Source: Desulforhopalus vacuolatus | Lineage (GTDB): Bacteria; Desulfobacterota; Desulfobulbia; Desulfobulbales; Desulfocapsaceae | Assembly (NCBI RefSeq): GCF_016918505.1 | Contig: NZ_JAFFPZ010000007.1 | Span: 1-64,000 of the forward strand | Length of the DNA: 64,000 nt | Direction of reading: 5' to 3' | Part shown: piece after piece, positions 16,395 through 24,319 of the stretch | Numbering within the stretch: position 1 is the stretch's first letter | Layout: each line of letters begins with the position of its first letter | Made by a program: the position numbers and the translations under genes | The notes under the pieces: model-generated | What the model saw: only the letters and a program-made list of their open reading frames with translations | Told to the model about the DNA's origin: nothing | The model's database searches: none

Positions 16395-17401
16395 ACCAGC
16401 ACGCTGGAGTTGCTGGCTGCCCATTCAGCAAAGGCGTCCATCCCGGCGAGGGGCCGACAGTGACGCACCGCCTCCCGCACCAGCAGGACAGAAAACTCGG
16501 TAGGTAACCGTGAGGCAAAAGTAAGCAGGCGTGCACCGTTCTCTTCACTGGCCGACCGGCCAACCATCTCACAAATTGCATAAAGCACTGCGGGATCTTC
16601 AGTGAGAGGTATCCCTTCCGGATTATTGAGGATGTCTGCCACCTCGGGAAGATCCTGCCAGATGGCAATGAAGCCCTCCAGCTCTCCCGCCGCTCCGGCA
16701 CCTACAGTACCGACGAGAAGCTCTTTTAATATTTCTTCCCCTTCTGTACCTTTCTGATATTTTTTATCTTTTGATGTCTTTATTATTTTAGAGGCAAACT
16801 CCCAGCTTCGCGGTGACGGGAAGGCCTTGCTGCTGCGTTCCGGTTCAAAGTCATGCAGAAGAGTCGGGCGGAAACGGAGAAAAGAGATGATCTCCATGGC
16901 TATCTTTGCCCTGTCCGCCCACTGCAGCCACTCCTCAAGATCAACGGTGAAATCAATATGGACAAAACGATTCGCCAGCGCGGAGGGCATGCGGTGAGTA
17001 ACAGCGCGATCGGTCTCGCGGTTTCCGGCAGCGATGATCGACCACCCGTCGGGCAGCTCATACTCGCCGAGCCGTCGATCAAGGACCAGCTGATAACAGG
17101 AGGCCTGCACCAGCGGCGGCGCGGCGTTGAGCTCATCGAGAAAAAGGATGCCCTCTCCTTCAGTGGGCAGGAAGGATGGGATGCACCACTCGGCGCGGCC
17201 ATTCTCTGTAATCTTCGGCAGGCCACGCAGGTCTACCGGATCAAGGAGAATGGCACGAATGTCGATGAGGGACAGTCCCAGCTTCTCTGCCGTCTGTGCC
17301 ACCACCTGGCTCTTGCCCACCCCTGGAGGTCCCCACAGGAACACCGGTTGGCGGATATCAAAAAGCTGCGTCAGAGCAGCTCCTATGTGTTGCGCTTTCA
17401 T
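16391..17401 (-). CDS. MoxR-type AAA+ ATPase (with DUF2201 partner)
   Basis: A 336-residue AAA+ protein. It has Walker A FLWGPPGVGKSQVV, Walker B ILFLDELNAAPP, sensor-1 region WSIIAAGNRETDRAVTHRMP and a RFVHIDFTVD segment. This is a different subfamily from the MoxR at 18687, which has the LPGLAKT P-loop. Together with the overlapping downstream DUF2201 gene it forms an ATPase/VWA pair, likely a chaperone-like remodelling machine in the cytosol. It is separated from the GNAT gene upstream by 20 nt. Confidence 0.88.
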   Translation of the reverse strand: MKAQHIGAALTQLFDIRQPVFLWGPPGVGKSQVVAQTAEKLGLSLIDIRAILLDPVDLRGLPKITENGRAEWCIPSFLPTEGEGILFLDELNAAPPLVQASCYQLVLDRRLGEYELPDGWSIIAAGNRETDRAVTHRMPSALANRFVHIDFTVDLEEWLQWADRAKIAMEIISFLRFRPTLLHDFEPERSSKAFPSPRSWEFASKIIKTSKDKKYQKGTEGEEILKELLVGTVGAGAAGELEGFIAIWQDLPEVADILNNPEGIPLTEDPAVLYAICEMVGRSASEENGARLLTFASRLPTEFSVLLVREAVRHCRPLAGMDAFAEWAASNSSVLV

Positions 17402-17421
17402 ATAACCCCCTGCAGGAAATT

Positions 17422-18420
17422 TTAGTTTTTTTTGCAGTAGACAGGCACGCCGGGGCTGATCGCCTCCCGCGCAGCATAGCGCCCGCTCTCTTCGCGGGTA
17501 AAACCCATTTTCGACAATAAGTCCTGCAGACGGGGATTGCGAGTAAGGGAAATGAAATTTGTAAAACCGCGCGTTGTCATCTCCGCAATAAAGGCACCCA
17601 CCGTATAGACACCGATACGTTGATTGCGGAAACGTGTGGAGATGGCCAGCGCACCAAGTTCTACGGTCTGCATGTCAATATCCCTCTGTTCTACACAGCC
17701 GACGATGATACCGTCAATAACGGTGACAAAAAAATGATCCCGGTTGGCAGTGACATACCCTTTCGCCCGCGGTTTGAGATATCCCGACCTTTTATACATA
17801 CCGAGAATCCGCTCGACTATCTTCACCTCCACCGGCCCGTCCACGGCGCGGAACACCTCGGTAAAGTTGTTGGCAATCATCGTGCCAGCCCCTTCAACGG
17901 AGAAAAGTTCCTCGCGGAGGGTCGTCTTCCCGGCGGACACAATGTGAATCCGCTCACAGGCACCAGACTCTATCTTCTCACAGATCTGGCTCAGCGCCCC
18001 CTGGAAGTTGACATTCTGTACCACATCGTTCACTTCAATGGGCAGGGAGCGATAACGCTCCGTGGTGAGCGTGTTGATCCGTGCACCCTTCTGATCCAGC
18101 AGAGGACGCCGCTCAAGAAAGATCAGTTTGAACTTCACTCCATCACTGTTGAGAACCGCCTCATAAAAATCAACGTCGGAGGCAATGCGGACAAACCGCG
18201 TCTCCGGCAGACGCCGCTCAAGCTCATCAACCAGTTTCTGATTAGAGGAGCGAAGAGGCAGATTATGAAAAAAGGTGGTGGAGATACCCTGACGTCCGAG
18301 AAATTTGAGGTCATTGGCAATGACGGAAAGGTTGTCACGCAGCACACTCTCGCGGCAGGCAATGGCAAGGGGGTGACCGAGCAGGTGTCGGGTATACTCT
18401 TTTACGTAGAGATGAGTCAT
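17422..18420 (-). CDS. N-acetylglutamate synthase-like GNAT acetyltransferase
   Basis: A 332-residue protein. The first ~190 residues resemble a degenerate amino-acid-kinase-like domain (VIANDLKFLGRQGISTTFFH; IHIVSAGKTTLREELFSVEG), and the C-terminal ~130 residues form a GNAT fold (VIDGIIVGCVEQRD; ELGALAISTRFRNQRIGVYT, the acetyl-CoA loop). This two-domain layout recalls ArgA-type N-acetylglutamate synthases, which acetylate glutamate at the first step of arginine synthesis. The kinase-like part is short and lacks obvious catalytic motifs, so assignment to arginine synthesis is only tentative. It heads the minus-strand run with the MoxR ATPase and is divergent from the plus-strand Bat cluster. 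Confidence 0.7.
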   Translation of the reverse strand: MTHLYVKEYTRHLLGHPLAIACRESVLRDNLSVIANDLKFLGRQGISTTFFHNLPLRSSNQKLVDELERRLPETRFVRIASDVDFYEAVLNSDGVKFKLIFLERRPLLDQKGARINTLTTERYRSLPIEVNDVVQNVNFQGALSQICEKIESGACERIHIVSAGKTTLREELFSVEGAGTMIANNFTEVFRAVDGPVEVKIVERILGMYKRSGYLKPRAKGYVTANRDHFFVTVIDGIIVGCVEQRDIDMQTVELGALAISTRFRNQRIGVYTVGAFIAEMTTRGFTNFISLTRNPRLQDLLSKMGFTREESGRYAAREAISPGVPVYCKKN

Positions 18421-18686
18421 GAAACGTATTCCAGTTTTTCAGGAGGAAAGGAGGGAAAAAAGATGCGGACAGCCTACCAGAGCGCCCTGCAAAGTGCATG
18501 GGAATTTCCCCTCTCCCGCCTTCCTGGTCCGGTTCAAACATTTCCCTCCTGCAAACATTACAACCTTGTAATTCTTTTGAAAGGCTGCGGCAAGAAAGAG
18601 CTGGTAAGGTGAGAGGCAGAAGAGAATTCGAGCTCCATAGCGCAGACCAGACGCAGAAAAGTATCCTAATCAGAAGGAAACCCGAC

Positions 18687-19706
18687 ATGACAACAGAACG
18701 TCCACAACAGAACAGGGGGAGTATCTCTATCCAGCAGATCACCGAGACAGTGAAGGCCGCTTCTGGCTGGGTTGCCCCCCTGCGCAGTGAACTCTCCCGC
18801 ACCATCACAGGCCAGGACAATCTCATTGACAGCCTCCTCATCGGCCTGCTCTCCGGTGGCCACATCCTGCTTGAAGGCCTGCCGGGACTGGCCAAAACTC
18901 TTGCTGTGAAAAGCCTCAGTCAGGCCATCAGCACTGATTTCAGACGCATCCAGTTCACCCCGGATATGCTTCCGGCCGACATCATCGGCACCCAGATTTA
19001 CAACCCGCAGGAGACCACCTTCGAGACCCGCCGTGGCCCGATTTTCGCCTCCCTCGTACTCGCCGACGAAATCAACCGGGCACCGGCAAAGGTCCAGTCT
19101 GCCCTGCTGGAGGCAATGCAGGAGAAACAGGTAACCATTGGCGATGAGAGCTACCCGCTGCCGAAACTCTTTCTCGTACTCGCTACCCAGAATCCCATTG
19201 AACAGGAGGGGACCTACCCGCTGCCCGAGGCACAGGTAGACCGTTTTATGCTCAAGGTGGTGGTTGGTTATCCAAGCAGAGCGGAAGAACGGGAAATTCT
19301 TGACAACTACGAGCACAGCAGCGAAGAGAAAAAAATCGTTCCTGTGGCTTCACCGAAGGAGATCCTTGACGCCAGGCAGGTGGCGGACTCCATTTATATG
19401 GATGACAAGATCAAGGATTATATCGTCAGCCTTGTTTATGCCACCCGTGATCCGGAAAGCTGTAACCTCAGTCTCTCCAGCTACATTGAAACCGGTGCCT
19501 CACCCCGGGCCACTCTGAGCATGAAATCAGTGGCCAAATGTGCAGCTTTCCTCGCCGGTCGCGGCTACGTCACTCCTGATGACGTCAAGTCTTCGGCGAT
19601 GAATGTCATGCGCCACCGTATCCGCATCAGTTACGAGGCAGAGGCGGAGGGTATTTCCAGCGAAGATATCATCCGCAAAATCGTCGATACCGTACCGGTT
19701 CCCTGA
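18687..19706 (+). CDS. MoxR family AAA+ ATPase of the Bat cluster
   Basis: About 339 residues from ATG 18687, which I chose because AGAAGGA lies at the right distance and family members start just before the ITETVKAA-type helix. The P-loop is ILLEGLPGLAKTLAVKSLSQ, Walker B is SLVLADEINRAPAKVQSALLEAM (first part), sensor 1 is LFLVLATQNPIEQEGTYPLP, and an arginine finger region LPEAQVDRFMLKV follows. MoxR proteins with DUF58 and VWA partners are thought to act as chaperones in envelope stress tolerance or maturation. First gene of the 21-kb plus-strand cluster; the DUF58 gene begins 22 nt after its stop. Confidence 0.93.
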   Translation: MTTERPQQNRGSISIQQITETVKAASGWVAPLRSELSRTITGQDNLIDSLLIGLLSGGHILLEGLPGLAKTLAVKSLSQAISTDFRRIQFTPDMLPADIIGTQIYNPQETTFETRRGPIFASLVLADEINRAPAKVQSALLEAMQEKQVTIGDESYPLPKLFLVLATQNPIEQEGTYPLPEAQVDRFMLKVVVGYPSRAEEREILDNYEHSSEEKKIVPVASPKEILDARQVADSIYMDDKIKDYIVSLVYATRDPESCNLSLSSYIETGASPRATLSMKSVAKCAAFLAGRGYVTPDDVKSSAMNVMRHRIRISYEAEAEGISSEDIIRKIVDTVPVP

Positions 19707-19728
19707 GTCAACCGGGAAGAGAAACCCC

Positions 19729-20640
19729 ATGGAAAACGAATTTACCCGCGAGATGCTCAACAAGGTGCGCCGGATTGAGGTGCACACCAGCCGCCTGGTC
19801 ACCGACAGCCTTGCAGGGAGCTACCACTCTGTCTTTAAGGGACGGGGAATGAACTTCGAGGAGGTACGGGAGTATGTGCCCGGCGACGACATCCGGACCA
19901 TTGACTGGAACGTCACCGCCCGCAGCGGCATCCCTCATATCAAAAAATTCACTGAGGAGCGCGAGCTTACCATCATGCTGCTCATCGACATCAGCGGCTC
20001 CGGCGAATTCGGCTCCACCAACTGCTCGAAGCGCGAACTGATGGCTGAACTCGGCTCAGTACTGGCCTTCTCTGCTGTACGCAATAACGACAAGGTGGGA
20101 CTGATCCTCTTTACCGGAGAGACAGAACTCTACATCGTCCCTCAGAAGGGCCGTCGCCATATTCTGCGTATTATCAGGGAAATACTCTATTTCAAACCAC
20201 AGGGAAGACACACCGACATTACCAGGGCGCTGGAGTTCATGGCCGGAGTGCATAAACGGCGAAGTGTCGTCTTCCTCATCTCCGATTTCTGCCTGCCTGG
20301 CAATTTCGAGCAGGAACTGCACGCCATGCGTGCCACTCTGCAGGCCACCGCCCGCCACCATGACCTCATCACCCTCAAGGTAAGTGATCCGAGGGAATAT
20401 CATCTGCCGAACATCGGCCGGGTAACCCTTGAAGACGCTGAAAGCGGCGAACAGGTGGAACTCAACACCTCCCGCCGCGCGGTGCGGGAAGAGTTTACCC
20501 GCCGGGCCGAAGAGCGGCGCGACATCCTTTTACGGACCATTCGCGGAACAGGTATCGACCTGCTCGACCTTGCAACCGACCGCAGCTACCTGCCGGAGCT
20601 GATGCATTTCTTCAGCAATCGGCAGAGGAGAAGCGCATGA
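19729..20640 (+). CDS. DUF58 domain protein
   Basis: A 303-residue protein from ATG 19729. It carries the DUF58 core: SLAGSYHSVFKGRGMNFEEV, VREYVPGDDIRTIDWNVTAR and the VWA-like strand LTIMLLIDISGSGEFG (DISGS, a MIDAS-type motif). There are no membrane segments. DUF58 proteins accompany MoxR ATPases and are probably their adaptor or substrate-presenting partner. The 3' end overlaps the next gene by 4 nt (ATGA). Confidence 0.92.
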   Translation: MENEFTREMLNKVRRIEVHTSRLVTDSLAGSYHSVFKGRGMNFEEVREYVPGDDIRTIDWNVTARSGIPHIKKFTEERELTIMLLIDISGSGEFGSTNCSKRELMAELGSVLAFSAVRNNDKVGLILFTGETELYIVPQKGRRHILRIIREILYFKPQGRHTDITRALEFMAGVHKRRSVVFLISDFCLPGNFEQELHAMRATLQATARHHDLITLKVSDPREYHLPNIGRVTLEDAESGEQVELNTSRRAVREEFTRRAEERRDILLRTIRGTGIDLLDLATDRSYLPELMHFFSNRQRRSA

Positions 20641-21146
20641 ACCAGCCAGCTCCACTGCCCCACGATATATACGGACCGGTAACTCTTCCCGAGCCTCTTT
20701 TTTCCTCGCTGGAGATACTCGGCATCATCCTCTGTGCAGCTGCGGCTCTTGCAGCCCTGTTCTTTCTTTACCGACGCCTCCACCGCCACAAAGCCGTACC
20801 CCTGCAGGAAGAGTATCTTCGCCGCTTTGAAGCTCTCCGTCCACTGCGGAAAGAGAGTACCGTTCGCTGGGTTGAAGAGGCAAACAACCTGCTGCGCAGT
20901 TATATTGAACGCCGTTTCTCTCTGCGCTCCACCCGCCAGACCACCAATGAGTTTCTGCACAGCCCTGAGCTGAAAAACCTCTCACCTCTGCAGGAAGTTC
21001 AAACTGAGTTGCGCCGCTGTCTTGAACAGGCCGACCTCGCCAAATTTGCCCGCTATCAACCGAAAGAGGAAGAGCTGAATGAGATGGAGAAGGCTATCCG
21101 TGTCCTCATTAAAGATTCTCAAACGGAAGATAAAGGAGGCCAGTAA
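20637..21146 (+). CDS. DUF4381-like single-pass membrane protein
   Basis: A 169-residue protein with a short extracytoplasmic N-terminus (LPHDIYGPVTLPEPLF), one transmembrane helix (ILGIILCAAAALAALFFLYR) and a cytoplasmic charged helical domain with STRQTTNEFLHSPELKNLSP. The PHDI...PxPxxWxxP-like start and the position between DUF58 and BatA are typical of DUF4381 proteins in Bat clusters. Its start overlaps the DUF58 stop and its stop overlaps the batA start (TAATG), so translation is coupled on both sides. Confidence 0.8.
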   Translation: MNQPAPLPHDIYGPVTLPEPLFSSLEILGIILCAAAALAALFFLYRRLHRHKAVPLQEEYLRRFEALRPLRKESTVRWVEEANNLLRSYIERRFSLRSTRQTTNEFLHSPELKNLSPLQEVQTELRRCLEQADLAKFARYQPKEEELNEMEKAIRVLIKDSQTEDKGGQ

Positions 21147-22153
21147 TGAGTGCAATTTTCACGGATTTCCGTTTTCTTCACGCCAACTTCCTCTGGCTTC
21201 TCCTGTTGCTTTTACCCCTCGCGCTTTTTTACGCCAGACGTGGTCCGGCCCCGGCACTGCTCTTTTCTTCCACATCACTTATCCGCTCCCTCGGGACATC
21301 GAGAAAGGCAAGTGCGGGGCGTATAACCTTCCTGCTGCGCATGCTCAGCTTCAGCCTGCTTGTTGTTGCCCTTGCCCGTCCGCAGTATGGCAACTCAACC
21401 ACCGAAGTTGAGGCAAGCGGCATCGACATAATGCTGGCGGTAGATGTCTCCGGTTCCATGGAAGCGATGGATTTCCATCTTGACGGCAAGGCGGTCAACC
21501 GTCTCGCCGTAGTGAAAAAGGTGGTGGAGAAATTTATAGATAAACGTCCGAACGACCGCATCGGCCTTATCGCCTTCGGTGCCCGTTCCTACCTCGTCAG
21601 CCCGCTGACCCTTGATCACGACTGGCTGCTGAAACGAATGGATGCCTTGAAAATCGGCATGGGTGGTGACGGTACGGCCATTGGTTCCGCCATCGGCACC
21701 GGAGTCAACCGGCTGCGTGAACAGAAAGCCAAATCCCGCATTCTCATCCTTCTCACCGACGGCATGAGCAACAGCGGCAGTATCTCGCCGCTCACCGCCG
21801 CCGAGGCCGCCGAAACCCTTGGCATAAAAGTCTATACCATTGGTGCGGGCACCCGCGGCGAGGCACCCATCCCGATGAGAGACGCCTACGGACGGGTTAA
21901 GCTGGCCTGGATGAAAGTAGATATCGACGAAAACACCCTGAAGCAGGTGGCAAAACTGACCGGCGCTTCCTATTTCCGCGCTACCAATACGGCCTCCCTG
22001 GAGAATATCTACGGGGAGATAAACAAGATGGAGACCACCTCCCGCACGATCAAAAAATTTGAAAACTACCGCGAACTCTTCCCATGGGTGTTGTTGTTCT
22101 TTTTTCCTGTTTTCGCGGCAGAAATATATCTCAGCCGACGCCGAGTCCCCTGA
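21146..22153 (+). CDS. batA: BatA-like VWA membrane protein
   Basis: A 335-residue membrane-anchored VWA protein. Two N-terminal membrane helices (ANFLWLLLLLLPLALFYARR; LLRMLSFSLLVVALARPQYG) precede the VWA domain, which has an intact MIDAS DVSGS (IDIMLAVDVSGSMEAMDF) and LLTDGMSNSGS. A C-terminal membrane helix (ELFPWVLLFFFPVFAAEIYL) follows. Bat proteins were named from Bacteroides aerotolerance; the molecular role is unsettled but lies at the inner membrane. It is followed by the paralogous batB 25 nt downstream. Confidence 0.92.
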   Translation: MSAIFTDFRFLHANFLWLLLLLLPLALFYARRGPAPALLFSSTSLIRSLGTSRKASAGRITFLLRMLSFSLLVVALARPQYGNSTTEVEASGIDIMLAVDVSGSMEAMDFHLDGKAVNRLAVVKKVVEKFIDKRPNDRIGLIAFGARSYLVSPLTLDHDWLLKRMDALKIGMGGDGTAIGSAIGTGVNRLREQKAKSRILILLTDGMSNSGSISPLTAAEAAETLGIKVYTIGAGTRGEAPIPMRDAYGRVKLAWMKVDIDENTLKQVAKLTGASYFRATNTASLENIYGEINKMETTSRTIKKFENYRELFPWVLLFFFPVFAAEIYLSRRRVP

Positions 22154-22178
22154 TTATAACTGAATACAGAAACGGACC

Positions 22179-24278
22179 ATGAACATACAATTCGCCCATC
22201 CCGTGTGGCTGACAGTCGGTCTGGCAGCCAGTCTGCTTCTCGCCGAGGCCCTCTATCTCGCAGAGAAACGCCGCCGCAGAGCCATGCAGCAGTTTGCATC
22301 ACCAGAGCTCGCCGCCCATCTCACCCGTAATATTTCCCGGCGCAGGCGACTGTGGAAAGGCCTTCTGCTCGTTCTCACCCTTTTCCTCTGCTTTACAGCC
22401 CTCGCCCGACCGCAGTACGGTTACCACTGGGAAGAGGTAAAACGGCGAGGTATCGACCTTTTATTTGCCCTCGACACCTCCCGCTCCATGCAGGCCGAGG
22501 ACGTCAAACCAAACCGCCTTGCACGGGCGAAAATGGGAATATATGACTTTGTCAACCAGCTTGAGGGAGACCGCGTCGGCCTGCTGCCCTTTGCTGGCAG
22601 TTCCTACCTGATGTGCCCGCTTACCCTGGATTACAATGCCTTCAACCAGAGCCTTGAAAGCATTGACACAAAGATCATTCCCCGGGGCGGAACCAGCCTC
22701 AGCGAAGTTATAAACTCTGCGACAAATATCCTTGGTCAAAAGTCCAGTCACAAAATACTCATCATTCTTACTGACGGTGAAAACCTCGAAGGAGATGCCA
22801 TTGCCGCAGCTGAACAGGCGGCGAAGGCGGGAGTAACCATCTATACCGTTGGCGTCGGTACCCGCAGCGGCGAACTGATCCCTCTGGCGAATGGAAAGGG
22901 AGTTATCAGAGACGCCTCCGGCAACCCGGTACGTTCACAACTCGACGCAAAAACCCTTATTAAAATAGCTGAGACCACCGGCGGCATCTATGCCCCGCTT
23001 GGCAAAGCCGGTGAGGGGCTGGAGAAAATCTATAAAAGTAAACTCTCCCTCGTACCACAAGAAGAGCTCTCCGGTCGCCGTCACAAGGTCTTGAAAGAGC
23101 AGTTTCAGTGGCCGCTGGCCGGGGCGATTCTCCTGCTGCTCGTGGAATTTCTCATCAATGACCGCCGTCGTGAAAAGACAGTGACGGCCAGCAGTATTGC
23201 CGGACTGGCAAAACGTCACCGGGGCAGTGCCGGGGCGTTGGTGCTGGCCATTCTGCTGGCATTTCCGGTTTCATCGAGAGCCTCTGAAGCTGATATCGCC
23301 TATAATAAGGGGGATTACAGCACAGCGACCAGACTCTATGCGAAGCAGCTTGACAAACAGCCTGAAGACGCACAGAGGCAGTTCAACCTCGGGGTTGCAT
23401 CCTGTAAAAACAAACAGTATGACGAAGCCATCGACGCCTTCAGCAAAACCCTGAAAAGTGATGACCTCTCCCTGCAGCAAAAAGCCTATTTTAACCGGGG
23501 GAATGCCTTTTACAGCAAAGGAGAAAAACGTGTGCAGAAACAGCCGGGTGAGGCAATAAAAGAGTGGCAGCAGGCCGTAGATTCGTTTCAGGCGGCGGTA
23601 AACCTCAACCCACAGGACACAGCTGCACAAGAGAATCTGCAATACGTACAGAAAGAACTCAAAAAGCTGAAAGAACAGCAAAAACAGGATAAAAAACAGA
23701 AAAAGGATCAACAGCAAAAAAAACAGGATAAAAAGAAAAATAATCCGCAGCAGCAACAACAGCAGCAGCAACAACAGAATGCTGCTGGCAGCAACAACCA
23801 GGAAAAATCAGGTGAAAAAGAACAGAATAACGTAAAATCAAAGAGTAACAATAAGACAGAAAAAGACCCAAAAGATAATACAGATAAAATGAAGGACAGC
23901 CAGTCTGACAAAGCTCAGTCTCAACCACAGAAATCACCGGGTGCCGACAGCGTTCAGCAGAACAAAAAAGAACAACAGACACAGTCGGGCGAAAAAAACA
24001 ACTCACAGCCTGCAGGTGCCAGAGAGATCTCAGGAACCGGGGAAAATCAGAAAAGCTCTGAATCCGCAGTTGCCCCCCCCGGGAACCAGTCCGCAGCTCT
24101 CGCCGCCGAACAGCAGGCACAGGCAGCCTCAGCCGAGGCGAAAAAACGCCGCACAGCTGGTAAGATGACCCATAAAGAGGCACTGCTCATGCTCAACACA
24201 ATGAAGGGAGATTCCGACTCACTCCGCTTTATTCCGGCACCGCCTGCCGATAAACCTGAAACCCAAAAGGACTGGTAA
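22179..24278 (+). CDS. batB: BatB-BatC fusion: VWA plus TPR with Gln/Lys-rich tail
   Basis: A 699-residue protein. Residues ~1-335 are BatB-like: two membrane helices, a VWA domain with MIDAS DTSRS (DLLFALDTSRSMQAEDVKPN), LTDGENLEGDAIA and a third helix (WPLAGAILLLLVEFLINDRR). A fourth hydrophobic segment (GALVLAILLAFPVSSRA) leads into BatC-like TPR repeats (EADIAYNKGDYSTATRLYAK; QFNLGVASCKNKQYDEAID). The last ~200 residues are of low complexity, rich in K, Q, N and S, with a run of ten glutamines encoded by mixed CAG/CAA at about 23747-23776. BatB and BatC are often separate genes, so this is a fusion. Confidence 0.9.
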   Translation: MNIQFAHPVWLTVGLAASLLLAEALYLAEKRRRRAMQQFASPELAAHLTRNISRRRRLWKGLLLVLTLFLCFTALARPQYGYHWEEVKRRGIDLLFALDTSRSMQAEDVKPNRLARAKMGIYDFVNQLEGDRVGLLPFAGSSYLMCPLTLDYNAFNQSLESIDTKIIPRGGTSLSEVINSATNILGQKSSHKILIILTDGENLEGDAIAAAEQAAKAGVTIYTVGVGTRSGELIPLANGKGVIRDASGNPVRSQLDAKTLIKIAETTGGIYAPLGKAGEGLEKIYKSKLSLVPQEELSGRRHKVLKEQFQWPLAGAILLLLVEFLINDRRREKTVTASSIAGLAKRHRGSAGALVLAILLAFPVSSRASEADIAYNKGDYSTATRLYAKQLDKQPEDAQRQFNLGVASCKNKQYDEAIDAFSKTLKSDDLSLQQKAYFNRGNAFYSKGEKRVQKQPGEAIKEWQQAVDSFQAAVNLNPQDTAAQENLQYVQKELKKLKEQQKQDKKQKKDQQQKKQDKKKNNPQQQQQQQQQQNAAGSNNQEKSGEKEQNNVKSKSNNKTEKDPKDNTDKMKDSQSDKAQSQPQKSPGADSVQQNKKEQQTQSGEKNNSQPAGAREISGTGENQKSSESAVAPPGNQSAALAAEQQAQAASAEAKKRRTAGKMTHKEALLMLNTMKGDSDSLRFIPAPPADKPETQKDW

Positions 24279-24319
24279 CCACAAAGCCCCCTAAACCGTT
24301 TTAGATTGAAGAGAGAACC

